DNA of 64,000 nt from contig OY282558.1 of NCBI GenBank assembly GCA_958295665.1, positions 50,289,389 through 50,353,388 of the forward strand. The letters run 5' to 3'. The DNA is from Tipula vernalis (Eukaryota; Arthropoda; Insecta; Diptera; Tipulidae). Below, one piece after another: positions 11,401 to 23,691 of this stretch. The translations under genes and the position numbers were made by a program. How positions within the stretch are numbered: the stretch's first letter is position 1; each line of letters begins with the position of its first letter. The notes below the pieces were generated by a model that saw nothing but the letters and a program-made list of their open reading frames with translations, searched no databases and had not been told where the DNA came from.

Positions 11401-12619
11401 ATTTTAGCCGCCCAAAAACTTGTGGGCTATAGCACAGTTGATTTTCAATAAAATTGAATTTTCTAAGAAATGTTTAGAAATAATCGAGCAATCAAAATGC
11501 AAATTGTCACAGCAATTACAGGTCTCGAAACCTATTGATAGAGGTATCAACCATCGTAATCGGACCATTTTAGATTTTTGCCGCCCAAAAACTTGTGGGT
11601 TATAGCACAGTTGATTTTCAATAAAATTGAATTTTCTAAGAAATGTTTAGAAATAATCGAGCAATTAAAATGAAAATTGTCATATCAATTACAGGTTCCG
11701 AAAACTATTGATAGAGGTATCAACCATCGTAATCGGAGCGTTTTAGATTTTAGCCTCCCAAAAACTTGTGGGCTATAGCACAGTTGATTTTCAATAAAAT
11801 TGAATTTTCTAAGAAATGTTTAGAAATAATCGAGCAATCAAAATGAAAATTGTCACAGCAATTACAGGTCTCGAAACCTATTGATAGAGGTATCAACCAC
11901 CGTAATCGGACCATTTTAGATTTTTGCCGCACAAAAACTTGTGGGTTATAGCACAGTTGATTTTCAATAAAATTGAATTTTCTAAGAAATGTTTAGAAAT
12001 AATCGAGCAATCAAAATGAAAATTGTCACAGCAATTACAGGTCTCGAAACCTATTGATAGAGGTATCAACCATCGTAATCGGACCATTTTAGATTTTTGC
12101 CGCCCAAAAACTTGTGGGTTATAGCACAGTTGATTTTCAATAAAATTGAATTTTCTAAGAAATGTTTAGAAATAATCGAGCAATTAAAATGAAAATTGTC
12201 ATATCAATTACAGGTTCCGAAAACTATTGATAGAAGTATCAACCATCGTAATCGGAGCGTTTTAGATTTTAGCCTCCCAAAAACTTGTGGGCTATAGCAC
12301 AGTTGATTTTCAATAAAATTGAATTTTCTAAGAAATGTTTAGAAATAATCGAGCAATCAAAATGAAAATTGTCACAGCAATTACAGGTCTCGAAACCTAT
12401 TGATAGAGGTATCAACCATCGTAATCGGACCATTTTAGATTTTTGCCGCCCAAAAACTTGTGGGTTATAGCACAGTTGATTTTCAATAAAATTGAATTTT
12501 CTAAGAAATGTTTAGAAATAATCGAGCAATTAAAATGAAAATTGTCATATCAATTACAGGTTCCGAAAACTATTGATAGTGGTATCAACCATCGTAATCG
12601 GAGCGTTTTAGATTTTAGC
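8468..12619 (+). repeat. Cluster of 11 B-subfamily monomers among 24 copies
   Basis: B monomers differ from the standard type at about eight linked sites over monomer positions 79-175: C102T and G104T (CATATC), GGTTCCG, C123A, often C147A, C157G with A159G (GCGTTTT), A171, and T at position 2 of the next copy. They occur singly or in pairs at 346-, 519- and 692-bp spacings. The linkage of the sites shows a true subfamily and not scattered mutation. Confidence 0.85.
10371..10889 (+). repeat. Three-monomer block, first of three dispersed copies
   Basis: It begins with a B monomer of the CGCGCAATCAAAATG type. Its second monomer ends with the private changes CATTTTAAAT (G165A), and its third has CTATACCAC (G24C). 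The same ordered marks recur at 16946-17637 and 32860-33551. This copy has AAAAACTTG where the other two have AAAAATTTG, so it branches earlier or lies outside the pair. Confidence 0.8.
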
Positions 12620-12965
12620 CGCCCAAAAAGTTGTGGGCTATAGCACAGTTGATTTTCAATAAAATTGAATTTTCTAAGAAATGTTTAGAAATAATCGAGC
12701 AATCAAAATGAAAATTGTCACAGCAATTACAGGTCTCGAAACCTATTGATAGAGGTATCAACCATCGTAATCGGACCATTTTAGATTTTTGCCGCCCAAA
12801 AACTTGTGGGCTATAGCACAGTTGATTTTCAATAAAATTGAATTTTCTAAGAAATGTTTAGAAATAATCGCGCAATGAAAATGAAAATTGTCACATCAAT
12901 TACAGGTTCCGAAAACTATTGATAGAGGTATCAACCATCGTAATCGGAGCATTTTAGATTTTTGC

Positions 12966-14695
12966 CGCCCAAAAAGTTGTGGGCTATAGCACAGTTGATT
13001 TTCAATAAAATTGAATTTTCTAAGAAATGTTTAGAAATAATCGAGCAATCAAAATGAAAATTGTCACAGCAATTACAGGTCTCGAAACCTATTGATAGAG
13101 GTATCAACCATCGTAATCGGACCATTTTAGATTTTTGCCGCCCAAAAAGTTGTGGGCTATAGCACAGTTGATTTTCAATAAAATTGAATTTTCTAAGAAA
13201 TGTTTAGAAATAATCGAGCAATCAAAATGAAAATTGTCACAGCAATTACAGGTCTCGAAACCTATTGATAGAGGTATCAACCATCGTAATCGGAGCATTT
13301 TAGATTTTTGCCGCCCAAAAAGTTGTGGGATATAGCACAGTTGATTTTCAATAAAATTGAATTTTCTAAGAAATGTTTAGAAATAATCGAGCAATCAAAA
13401 TGAAAATTGTCACAGCAATTACAGGTCTCGAAACCTATTGATAGAGGTATCAACCATCGTAATCGGACCATTTTAGATTTTTGCCGCCCAAAAAGTTGTG
13501 GGCTATAGCACAGTTGATTTTCAATAAAATTGAATTTTCTAAGAAATGTTTAGAAATAATCGAGCAATCAAAATGCAAATTGTCACAGCAATTACAGGTC
13601 TCGAAACCTATTGATAGAGGTATCAACCATCGTAATCGGAGCATTTTAGATTTTTGCCGCCCAAAAAGTTGTGGGCTATAGCACAGTTGATTTTCAATAA
13701 AATTGAATTTTCTAAGAAATGTTTAGAAATAATCGAGCAATCAAAATGAAAATTGTCACAGCAATTACAGGTCTCGAAACCTATTGATAGAGGTATCAAC
13801 CATCGTAATCGGACCATTTTAGATTTTTGCCGCCCAAAAACTTGTGGGCTATAGCACAGTTGATTTTCAATAAAATTGAATTTTCTAAGAAATGTTTAGA
13901 AATAATCGAGCAATCAAATTGAAAATTGTCACAGCAATTACAGGTCTCGAAACCTATTGATAGAGGTATCAACCATCGTAATCGGAGCATTTTAGATTTT
14001 TGCCGCCCAAAAAGTTGTGGGCTATAGCACAGTTGATTTTCAATAAAATTGAATTTTCTAAGAAATGTTTAGAAATAATCGAGCAATCAAAATGAAAATT
14101 GTCACAGCAATTACAGGTCTCGAAACCTATTGATAGAGGTATCAACCATCGTAATCGGACCATTTTAGATTTTTGCCGCCCAAAAAGTTGTGGGCTATAG
14201 CACAGTTGATTTTCAATAAAATTGAATTTTCTAAGAAATGTTTAGAAATAATCGAGCAATCAAAATGAAAATTGTCACAGCAATTACAGGTCTCGAAACC
14301 TATTGATAGAGGTATCAACCATCGTAATCGGAGCATTTTAGATTTTTGCCGCCCAAAAAGTTGTGGGATATAGCACAGTTGATTTTCAATAAAATTGAAT
14401 TTTCTAAGAAATGTTTAGAAATAATCGAGCAATCAAAATGAAAATTGTCACAGCAATTACAGGTCTCGAAACCTATTGATAGAGGTATCAACCATCGTAA
14501 TCGGACCATTTTAGATTTTTGCCGCCCAAAAAGTTGTGGGCTATAGCACAGTTGATTTTCAATAAAATTGAATTTTCTAAGAAATGTTTAGAAATAATCG
14601 AGCAATCAAAATGCAAATTGTCACAGCAATTACAGGTCTCGAAACCTATTGATAGAGGTATCAACCATCGTAATCGGACCATTTTAGATTTTTGC
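12966..14695 (+). repeat. 6-monomer (1038-bp) higher-order repeat
   Basis: At least four consecutive monomers repeat at exactly 1038 bp. The rare GGGATATAG (A at position 19) occurs at 13330 and 14368, and ATGCAAATTG at about 13573 and 14611, each in the same order with C/G differences at 157. The remaining two monomers of the unit differ between copies (for example CAATCAAATTG near 13915 only). Confidence 0.75.
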
Positions 14696-14868
14696 CGCCC
14701 AAAAACTTGTGGGCTATAGCACAGTTGATTTTCAATAAAATTGAATTTTCTAAGAAATGTTTAGAAATAATCGAGCAATCAAAATGAAAATTGTCACAGC
14801 TATTACATGTCCCGAAACCTATTGATAGAGGTATCAACCATCGTAATCGGACCATTTTAGATTTTTGC

Positions 14869-15040
14869 CGCCCAAAAAGTTGTGGGCTATAGCACAGTTG
14901 ATTTTCAATAAAATTGAATTTTCTAAGAAATGTTTAGAAATAATCGAGCAATCAAAATGAAAATTGTCACAGCAATTACAGGTCTCGAAACCTATTGATA
15001 GAGGTATCACCATCGTAATCGGACCATTTTAGATTTTTGC
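14869..15040 (+). repeat. 172-bp monomer, 1-bp deletion
   Basis: TATCACCATC at about 15006-15015 lacks one A compared with TATCAACCATC. The deletion lies just left of the segment duplicated to 20.2 kb and is absent from that copy. Confidence 0.9.
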
Positions 15041-15213
15041 CGCCCAAAAAGTTGTGGGCTATAGCACAGTTGATTTTCAATAAAATTGAATTTTCTAAGA
15101 AATGTTTAGAAATAATCGAGCAATCAAAATGAAAATTGTCACAGCAATTACAGGTCTCGAAACCTATTGATAGAGGTATCAACCATCGTAATCGGACCAT
15201 TTTAGATTTTTGC

Positions 15214-16596
15214 CGCCCAAAAACTTGTGGGCTATAGCACAGTTGATTTTCAATAAAATTGAATTTTCTAAGAAATGTTTAGAAATAATCGAGCAATCAA
15301 AATGAAAATTGTCACAGCAATTACAGGTCTCGAAACCTATTGATAGAGGTATCAACCATCGTAATCGGACCATTTTAGATTTTTGCCGCCCAAAAACTTG
15401 TGGGCTATAGCACAGTTGATTTTCAATAAAATTGAATTTTCTAAGAAATGTTTAGAAATAATCGAGCAATCAAATTGAAAATTGTCACAGCAATTACAGG
15501 TCTCGAAACCTATTGATAGAGGTATCAACCATCGTAATCGGAGCATTTTAGATTTTTGCCGCCCAAAAAGTTGTGGGCTATAGCACAGTTGATTTTCAAT
15601 AAAATTGAATTTTCTAAGAAATGTTTAGAAATAATCGAGCAATCAAAATGAAAATTGTCACAGCAATTACAGGTCTCGAAACCTATTGATAGAGGTATCA
15701 ACCATCGTAATCGGACCATTTTAGATTTTTGCCGCCCAAAAACTTGTGGGCTATAGCACAGTTGATTTTCAATAAAATTGAATTTTCTAAGAAATGTTTA
15801 GAAATAATCGAGCAATCAAAATGAAAATTGTCACAGCAATTACAGGTCTCGAAACCTATTGATAGAGGTATCAACCATCGTAATCGGACCATTTTAGATT
15901 TTTGCCGCCCAAAAACTTGTGGGCTATAGCACAGTTGATTTTCAATAAAATTGAATTTTCTAAGAAATGTTTAGAAATAATCGCGCAATGAAAATGAAAA
16001 TTGTCATATCAATTACAGGTTCCGAAAACTATTGATAGAGGTATCAACCATCGTAATCGGAGCGTTTTAGATTTTAGCCGCCCAAAAACTTGTGGGCTAT
16101 AGCACAGTTGATTTTCAATAAAATTGAATTTTCTAAGAAATGTTTAGAAATAATCGAGCAATCAAAATGAAAATTGTCACATCAATTACAGGTTCCGAAA
16201 ACTATTGATAGAGGTATCAACCATCGTAATCGGACCATTTTAGATTTTTGCCGCCCAAAAAGTTGTGGGCTATAGCACAGTTGATTTTCAATAAAATTGA
16301 ATTTTCTAAGAAATGTTTAGAAATAATCGAGCAATCAAAATGAAAATTGTCACAGCAATTACAGGTCTCGAAACCTATTGATAGAGGTATCAACCATCGT
16401 AATCGGACCATTTAAATTTTTGCCGCCCAAAAAGTTGTGGGCTATAGCACAGTTGATTTTCAATAAAATTGAATTTTCTAAGAAATGTTTAGAAATAATC
16501 GAGCAATCAAAATGCAAATTGTCACAGCAATTACAGGTCTCGAAACCTATTGATAGAGGTATCAACCATCGTAATCGGACCATTTTAGATTTTTGC
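15214..16596 (+). repeat. Eight-monomer block, copy 1 of a 29-monomer-spaced duplication
   Basis: This block recurs at 20233-21615 with an offset of 5019 bp. Shared private marks are CAATCAAATTG (15475 / 20494), a B monomer with the same neighbours (15906 / 20925), the mosaic monomer at 16079 / 21098 (CACATC with GGTTCCGAAAAC), and the 1-bp deletion CCATTTAAATT (16411 / 21431). The offset equals 29 x 173 plus 2, which is exactly the net of the -1 and +3 events between the copies. Confidence 0.88.
16252..16423 (+). repeat. 172-bp monomer, 1-bp deletion (shared with 21271)
   Basis: CCATTTAAATTTT replaces CCATTTTAGATTTT: one T is lost and G becomes A. The identical double change at 21271-21442 shows that the two copies descend from one event. 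Confidence 0.9.
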
Positions 16597-16772
16597 CGCC
16601 CAAAAACTTGTGGGCTATTATAGCACAGTTGATTTTCAATAAAATTGAATTTTCTAAGAAATGTTTAGAAATAATCGAGCAATCAAAATGAAAATTGTCA
16701 CAGCAATTACAGGTTCCGAAACCTATTGATAGAGGTATCAACCATCGTAATCGGAGCGTTTTAGATTTTAGC
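16597..16772 (+). repeat. 176-bp monomer, 3-bp insertion, mosaic
   Basis: GGGCTATTATAGC at about 16612-16624 has three extra bases compared with GGGCTATAGC. The rest mixes standard CACAGC with B-like GGTTCCG and GCGTTTT. It marks the right end of the segment duplicated to 20-21.6 kb. Confidence 0.9.
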
Positions 16773-16945
16773 CGCCCAAAAACTTGTGGGCTATAGCACA
16801 GTTGATTTTCAATAAAATTGAATTTTCTAAGAAATGTTTAGAAATAATCGAGCAATCAAAATGAAAATTGTCACAGCAATTACAGGTCTCGAAACCTATT
16901 GATAGAGGTATCAACCATCGTAATCGGACCATTTTAGATTTTTGC

Positions 16946-17637
16946 CGCCCAAAAACTTGTGGGCTATAGCACAGTTGATTTTCAATAAAATTGAATTTTC
17001 TAAGAAATGTTTAGAAATAATCGCGCAATCAAAATGAAAATTGTCATATCAATTACAGGTTCCGAAACCTATTGATAGAGGTATCAACCATCGTAATCGG
17101 AGCGTTTTAGATTTTAGCCGCCCAAAAACTTGTGGGCTATAGCACAGTTGATTTTCAATAAAATTGAATTTTCTAAGAAATGTTTAGAAATAATCGAGCA
17201 ATCAAAATGAAAATTGTCACAGCAATTACAGGTCTCGAAACCTATTGATAGAGGTATCAACCATCGTAATCGGACCATTTTAAATTTTTGCCGCCCAAAA
17301 ATTTGTGGGCTATACCACAGTTGATTTTCAATAAAATTGAATTTTCTAAGAAATGTTTAGAAATAATCGCGCAATGAAAATGAAAATTGTCATATCAATT
17401 ACAGGTTCCGAAAACTATTGATAGAGGTATCAACCATAGTAATCGGAGCGTTTTAGATTTTAGCCTCCCAAAAACTTGTGGGCTATAGCACAGTTGATTT
17501 TCAATAAAATTGAATTTTCTAAGAAATGTTTAGAAATAATCGAGCAATCAAAATGAAAATTGTCACAGCAATTACAGGTCTCGAAACCTATTGATAGAGG
17601 TATCAACCATCGTAATCGGACCATTTTAGATTTTTGC
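16946..17637 (+). repeat. Four-monomer (692-bp) block, second dispersed copy
   Basis: Order: B monomer (CGCGCAATC type), standard monomer ending CATTTTAAAT, B monomer with AAAAATTTG and CTATACCAC, standard monomer. The same four, with the same private marks, are found at 32860-33551, and a close relative at 10371-10889. This copy is the likely source of, or a sister to, the insertion that distinguishes the second 10-kb block. Confidence 0.82.
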
Positions 17638-17810
17638 CGCCCAAAAACTTGTGGGTTATAGCACAGTTGATTTTCAATAAAATTGAATTTTCTAAGAAAT
17701 GTTTAGAAATAATCGAGCAATCAAAATGAAAATTGTCACAGCAATTACAGGTCTCGAAACCTATTGATAGAGGTATCAACCATCGTAATCGGAGCATTTT
17801 AGATTTTTGC

Positions 17811-19713
17811 CGCCCAAAAAGTTGTGGGCTATAGCACAGTTGATTTTCAATAAAATTGAATTTTCTAAGAAATGTTTAGAAATAATCGAGCAATCAAAAT
17901 GAAAATTGTCACAGCAATTACAGGTCTCGAAACCTATTGATAGAGGTATCAACCATCGTAATCGGAGCATTTTAGATTTTTGCCGCCCAAAAACTTGTGG
18001 GTTATAGCACAGTTGATTTTCAATAAAATTGAATTTTCTAAGAAATGTTTAGAAATAATCGAGCAATCAAAATGAAAATTGTCACAGCAATTACAGGTCT
18101 CGAAACCTATTGATAGAGGTATCAACCATCGTAATCGGACCATTTTAGATTTTTGCCGCCCAAAAACTTGTGGGCTATAGCACAGTTGATTTTCAATAAA
18201 ATTGAATTTTCTAAGAAATGTTTAGAAATAATCGAGCAATCAAAATGAAAATTGTCACATCAATTACAGGTCCCGAAACCTATTGATAGAGGTATCAACC
18301 ATCGTAATCGGACCATTTTAGATTTTAGCCGCCCAAAAACTTGTGGGCTATAGCACAGTTGATTTTCAATAAAATTGAATTTTCTAAGAAATGTTTAGAA
18401 ATAATCGCGCAATGAAAATGAAAATTGTCATATCAATTACAGGTTCCGAAAACTATTGATAGAGGTATCAACCATAGTAATCGGAGCGTTTTAGATTTTA
18501 GCCTCCCAAAAACTTGTGGGCTATAGCACAGTTGATTTTCAATAAAATTGAATTTTCTAAGAAATGTTTAGAAATAATCGAGCAATCAAAATGAAAATTG
18601 TCACAGCAATTACAGGTCTCGAAACCTATTGATAGAGGTATCAACCATCGTAATCGGAGCATTTTAGATTTTTGCCGCCCAAAAAGTTGTGGGCTATAGC
18701 ACAGTTGATTTTCAATAAAATTGAATTTTCTAAGAAATGTTTAGAAATAATCGAGCAATCAAAATGAAAATTGTCACAGCAATTACAGGTCTCGAAACCT
18801 ATTGATAGAGGTATCAACCATCGTAATCGGAGCATTTTAGATTTTTGCCGCCCAAAAACTTGTGGGTTATAGCACAGTTGATTTTCAATAAAATTGAATT
18901 TTCTAAGAAATGTTTAGAAATAATCGAGCAATCAAAATGAAAATTGTCACAGCAATTACAGGTCTCGAAACCTATTGATAGAGGTATCAACCATCGTAAT
19001 CGGACCATTTTAGATTTTTGCCGCCCAAAAACTTGTGGGCTATAGCACAGTTGATTTTCAATAAAATTGAATTTTCTAAGAAATGTTTAGAAATAATCGA
19101 GCAATCAAAATGAAAATTGTCACATCAATTACAGGTCCCGAAACCTATTGATAGAGGTATCAACCATCGTAATCGGACCATTTTAGATTTTAGCCGCCCA
19201 AAAACTTGTGGGCTATAGCACAGTTGATTTTCAATAAAATTGAATTTTCTAAGAAATGTTTAGAAATAATCGCGCAATGAAAATGAAAATTGTCATATCA
19301 ATTACAGGTTCCGAAAACTATTGATAGAGGTATCAACCATAGTAATCGGAGCGTTTTAGATTTTAGCCTCCCAAAAACTTGTGGGCTATAGCACAGTTGA
19401 TTTTCAATAAAATTGAATTTTCTAAGAAATGTTTAGAAATAATCGAGCAATCAAAATGAAAATTGTCACAGCAATTACAGGTCTCGAAACCTATTGATAG
19501 AGGTATCAACCATCGTAATCGGAGCATTTTAGATTTTTGCCGCCCAAAAAGTTGTGGGCTATAGCACAGTTGATTTTCAATAAAATTGAATTTTCTAAGA
19601 AATGTTTAGAAATAATCGAGCAATCAAAATGAAAATTGTCACAGCAATTACAGGTCTCGAAACCTATTGATAGAGGTATCAACCATCGTAATCGGAGCAT
19701 TTTAGATTTTTGC
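17811..19713 (+). repeat. 5-monomer (865-bp) higher-order repeat
   Basis: The unit is: two G-at-157 monomers (one G11, one with GGGTTATAG), a C11 monomer with CACATC and GGTCCCG (18.27 and 19.14 kb), a B monomer (18330, 19195) and a standard monomer. Marks recur at exactly 865 bp. A shorter piece is repeated at about 22.8-24.2 kb and again at about 33.7-35.1 kb. Confidence 0.85.
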
Positions 19714-20232
19714 CGCCCAAAAACTTGTGGGTTATAGCACAGTTGATTTTCAATAAAATTGAATTTTCTAAGAAATGTTTAGAAATAATCGAGCAATCAA
19801 AATGAAAATTGTCACATCAATTACAGGTCTCGAAACCTATTGATAGAGGTATCAACCATCGTAATCGGACCATTTTAGATTTTTGCCGCCCAAAAACTTG
19901 TGGGCTATAGCACAGTTGATTTTCAATAAAATTGAATTTTCTAAGAAATGTTTAGAAATAATCGAGCAATCAAAATGAAAATTGTCACAGCAATTACAGG
20001 TCTCGAAACCTATTGATAGAGGTATCAACCATCGTAATCGGACCATTTTAGATTTTTGCCGCCCAAAAACTTGTGGGCTATAGCACAGTTGATTTTCAAT
20101 AAAATTGAATTTTCTAAGAAATGTTTAGAAATAATCGAGCAATCAAAATGAAAATTGTCACAGCAATTACAGGTCTCGAAACCTATTGATAGAGGTATCA
20201 ACCATCGTAATCGGACCATTTTAGATTTTTGC

Positions 20233-21615
20233 CGCCCAAAAACTTGTGGGCTATAGCACAGTTGATTTTCAATAAAATTGAATTTTCTAAGAAATGTTTA
20301 GAAATAATCGAGCAATCAAAATGAAAATTGTCACAGCAATTACAGGTCTCGAAACCTATTGATAGAGGTATCAACCATCGTAATCGGACCATTTTAGATT
20401 TTTGCCGCCCAAAAACTTGTGGGCTATAGCACAGTTGATTTTCAATAAAATTGAATTTTCTAAGAAATGTTTAGAAATAATCGAGCAATCAAATTGAAAA
20501 TTGTCACAGCAATTACAGGTCTCGAAACCTATTGATAGAGGTATCAACCATCGTAATCGGAGCATTTTAGATTTTTGCCGCCCAAAAAGTTGTGGGCTAT
20601 AGCACAGTTGATTTTCAATAAAATTGAATTTTCTAAGAAATGTTTAGAAATAATCGAGCAATCAAAATGAAAATTGTCACAGCAATTACAGGTCTCGAAA
20701 CCTATTGATAGAGGTATCAACCATCGTAATCGGACCATTTTAGATTTTTGCCGCCCAAAAACTTGTGGGCTATAGCACAGTTGATTTTCAATAAAATTGA
20801 ATTTTCTAAGAAATGTTTAGAAATAATCGAGCAATCAAAATGAAAATTGTCACAGCAATTACAGGTCTCGAAACCTATTGATAGAGGTATCAACCATCGT
20901 AATCGGACCATTTTAGATTTTTGCCGCCCAAAAAGTTGTGGGCTATAGCACAGTTGATTTTCAATAAAATTGAATTTTCTAAGAAATGTTTAGAAATAAT
21001 CGCGCAATGAAAATGAAAATTGTCATATCAATTACAGGTTCCGAAAACTATTGATAGAGGTATCAACCATCGTAATCGGAGCGTTTTAGATTTTAGCCGC
21101 CCAAAAACTTGTGGGCTATAGCACAGTTGATTTTCAATAAAATTGAATTTTCTAAGAAATGTTTAGAAATAATCGAGCAATCAAAATGAAAATTGTCACA
21201 TCAATTACAGGTTCCGAAAACTATTGATAGAGGTATCAACCATCGTAATCGGACCATTTTAGATTTTTGCCGCCCAAAAAGTTGTGGGCTATAGCACAGT
21301 TGATTTTCAATAAAATTGAATTTTCTAAGAAATGTTTAGAAATAATCGAGCAATCAAAATGAAAATTGTCACAGCAATTACAGGTCTCGAAACCTATTGA
21401 TAGAGGTATCAACCATCGTAATCGGACCATTTAAATTTTTGCCGCCCAAAAAGTTGTGGGCTATAGCACAGTTGATTTTCAATAAAATTGAATTTTCTAA
21501 GAAATGTTTAGAAATAATCGAGCAATCAAAATGCAAATTGTCACAGCAATTACAGGTCTCGAAACCTATTGATAGAGGTATCAACCATCGTAATCGGACC
21601 ATTTTAGATTTTTGC
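20233..21615 (+). repeat. Eight-monomer block, copy 2 (from 15.2-16.6 kb)
   Basis: Matches 15214-16596 mark for mark, including the CCATTTAAATT 1-bp deletion, with small differences such as AAAAAGTTG near 20930 where copy 1 has AAAAACTTG. It lacks the 3-bp insertion that follows copy 1, so the right breakpoint is near 16.6 / 21.6 kb. Confidence 0.85.
21271..21442 (+). repeat. 172-bp monomer, inherited 1-bp deletion
   Basis: Same CCATTTAAATTTT change as at 16252-16423. It shifts the monomer phase of everything to the right by one base. Confidence 0.9.
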
Positions 21616-22653
21616 CGCCCAAAAACTTGTGGGCTATAGCACAGTTGATTTTCAATAAAATTGAATTTTCTAAGAAATGTTTAGAAATAATCGAGCAATC
21701 AAAATGAAAATTGTCACAGCAATTACAGGTCTCGAAACCTATTGATAGAGGTATCAACCATCGTAATCGGACCATTTTAGATTTTTGACGCCCAAAAAGT
21801 TGTGTGCTATAGCACAGTTGATTTTCAATAAAATTGAATTTTCTAAGAAATGTTTAGAAATAATCGAGCAATCAAAATGAAAATTGTCACATCAATTACA
21901 GGTCTCGAAACCTATTGATAGAGGTATCAACCATCGTAATCGGACCATTTTAGATTTTTGCCGCCCAAAAACTTGTGGGTTATAGCACAGTTGATTTTCA
22001 ATAAAATTGAATTTTCTAAGAAATGTTTAGAAATAATCGAGCAATCAAAATGAAAATTGTCACAGCAATTACAGGTCTCGAAACCTATTGATAGAGGTAT
22101 CAACCATCGTAATCGGACCATTTTAGATTTTGGCCGCCCAAAAACTTGTGGGCTATAGCACAGTTGATTTTCAATAAAATTGAATTTTCTAAGAAATGTT
22201 TAGAAATAATCGAGCAATCTAAATGAAAATTGTCACAGCAATTACAGGTCTCGAAACCTATTGATAGAGGTATCAACCATCGTAATCGGACCATTTTAGA
22301 TTTTTGCCGCCCAAAAACTTGTGGGTTATAGCACAGTTGATTTTCAATAAAATTGAATTTTCTAAGAAATGTTTAGAAATAATCGAGCAATCAAAATGAA
22401 AATTGTCACAGCAATTACAGGTCTCGAAACCTATTGATAGAGGTATCAACCATCGTAATCGGAGCATTTTAGATTTTAGCCGCCCAAAAACTTGTGGGCT
22501 ATAGCACAGTTGATTTTCAATAAAATTGAATTTTCTAAGAAATGTTTAGAAATAATCGAGCAATCAAAATGCAAATTGTCACAGCAATTACAGGTCTCGA
22601 AACCTATTGATAGAGGTATCAACCATCGTAATCGGACCATTTTAGATTTTTGC

Positions 22654-23691
22654 CGCCCAAAAACTTGTGGGTTATAGCACAGTTGATTTTCAATAAAATT
22701 GAATTTTCTAAGAAATGTTTAGAAATAATCGAGCAATTAAAATGAAAATTGTCATATCAATTACAGGTTCCGAAAACTATTGATAGAGGTATCAACCATA
22801 GTAATCGGACCATTTTAGATTTTAGCCTCCCAAAAACTTGTGGGCTATAGCACAGTTGATTTTCAATAAAATTGAATTTTCTAAGAAATGTTTAGAAATA
22901 ATCGAGCAATCAAAATGAAAATTGTCACAGCAATTACAGGTCTCGAAACCTATTGATAGAGGTATCAACCATCGTAATCGGAGCATTTTAGATTTTTGCC
23001 GCCCAAAAAGTTGTGGGCTATAGCACAGTTGATTTTCAATAAAATTGAATTTTCTAAGAAATGTTTAGAAATAATCGAGCAATCAAAATGAAAATTGTCA
23101 CAGCAATTACAGGTCTCGAAACCTATTGATAGAGGTATCAACCATCGTAATCGGAGCATTTTAGATTTTTGCCGCCCAAAAACTTGTGGGTTATAGCACA
23201 GTTGATTTTCAATAAAATTGAATTTTCTAAGAAATGTTTAGAAATAATCGAGCAATCAAAATGAAAATTGTCACAGCAATTACAGGTCTCGAAACCTATT
23301 GATAGAGGTATCAACCATCGTAATCGGACCATTTTAGATTTTTGCCGCCCAAAAACTTGTGGGCTATAGCACAGTTGATTTTCAATAAAATTGAATTTTC
23401 TAAGAAATGTTTAGAAATAATCGAGCAATCAAAATGAAAATTGTCACATCAATTACAGGTCCCGAAACCTATTGATAGAGGTATCAACCATCGTAATCGG
23501 ACCATTTTAGATTTTAGCCGCCCAAAAACTTGTGGGCTATAGCACAGTTGATTTTCAATAAAATTGAATTTTCTAAGAAATGTTTAGAAATAATCGCGCA
23601 ATGAAAATGAAAATTGTCATATCAATTACAGGTTCCGAAAACTATTGATAGAGGTATCAACCATAGTAATCGGAGCGTTTTAGATTTTAGC
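22654..23691 (+). repeat. 5-monomer repeat segment inside large block copy 1
   Basis: B monomers at 22654 and 23519 are 865 bp apart and frame the same five-monomer order as at 17.8-19.7 kb. The offset from 17776 to 22965 is 30 monomers minus one base, the base lost at 21431. The counterpart in copy 2 is 33552-34589. Confidence 0.8.

Larger units (their letters stand above)
7430..12792 (+). repeat. Array domain 2: standard and B monomers interspersed
   Basis: This stretch has the highest density of B monomers: those starting at 8468, 8641, 9160, 9333, 9679, 10371, 10717, 10890, 11582, 12101 and 12447. Most B copies here carry CAATTAAAATG (C85T). Standard monomers with GGGTTATAG (C19T) alternate with them. 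A 7-monomer (1211-bp) spacing relates 10209-10394 to 11420-11605, both carrying the rare ATGCAAATTG change. Confidence 0.8.
12793..16772 (+). repeat. Array domain 3: 6-monomer repeat and duplication source
   Basis: Starts with a mosaic monomer (12793-12965: CGCG, CAATGAAAATG, CACATC, GGTTCCGAAAAC, then standard GCATTTT). G11 (AAAAAGTTG) monomers dominate. A 1038-bp period is clear between about 12.9 and 14.7 kb, and the segment 15.2-16.6 kb was copied to 20.2-21.6 kb. Confidence 0.8.
16773..22134 (+). repeat. Array domain 4: 5-monomer repeat plus imported block
   Basis: Contains the second copy of the three-to-four monomer block of 10.4 kb (16946-17637), then a 5-monomer repeat (about 17.8-19.8 kb), then a run of near-identical C11 monomers (about 19.9-20.4 kb) and the imported copy of 15.2-16.6 kb. 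B monomers start at 16946, 17292, 18330, 19195 and 20925. Confidence 0.8.
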
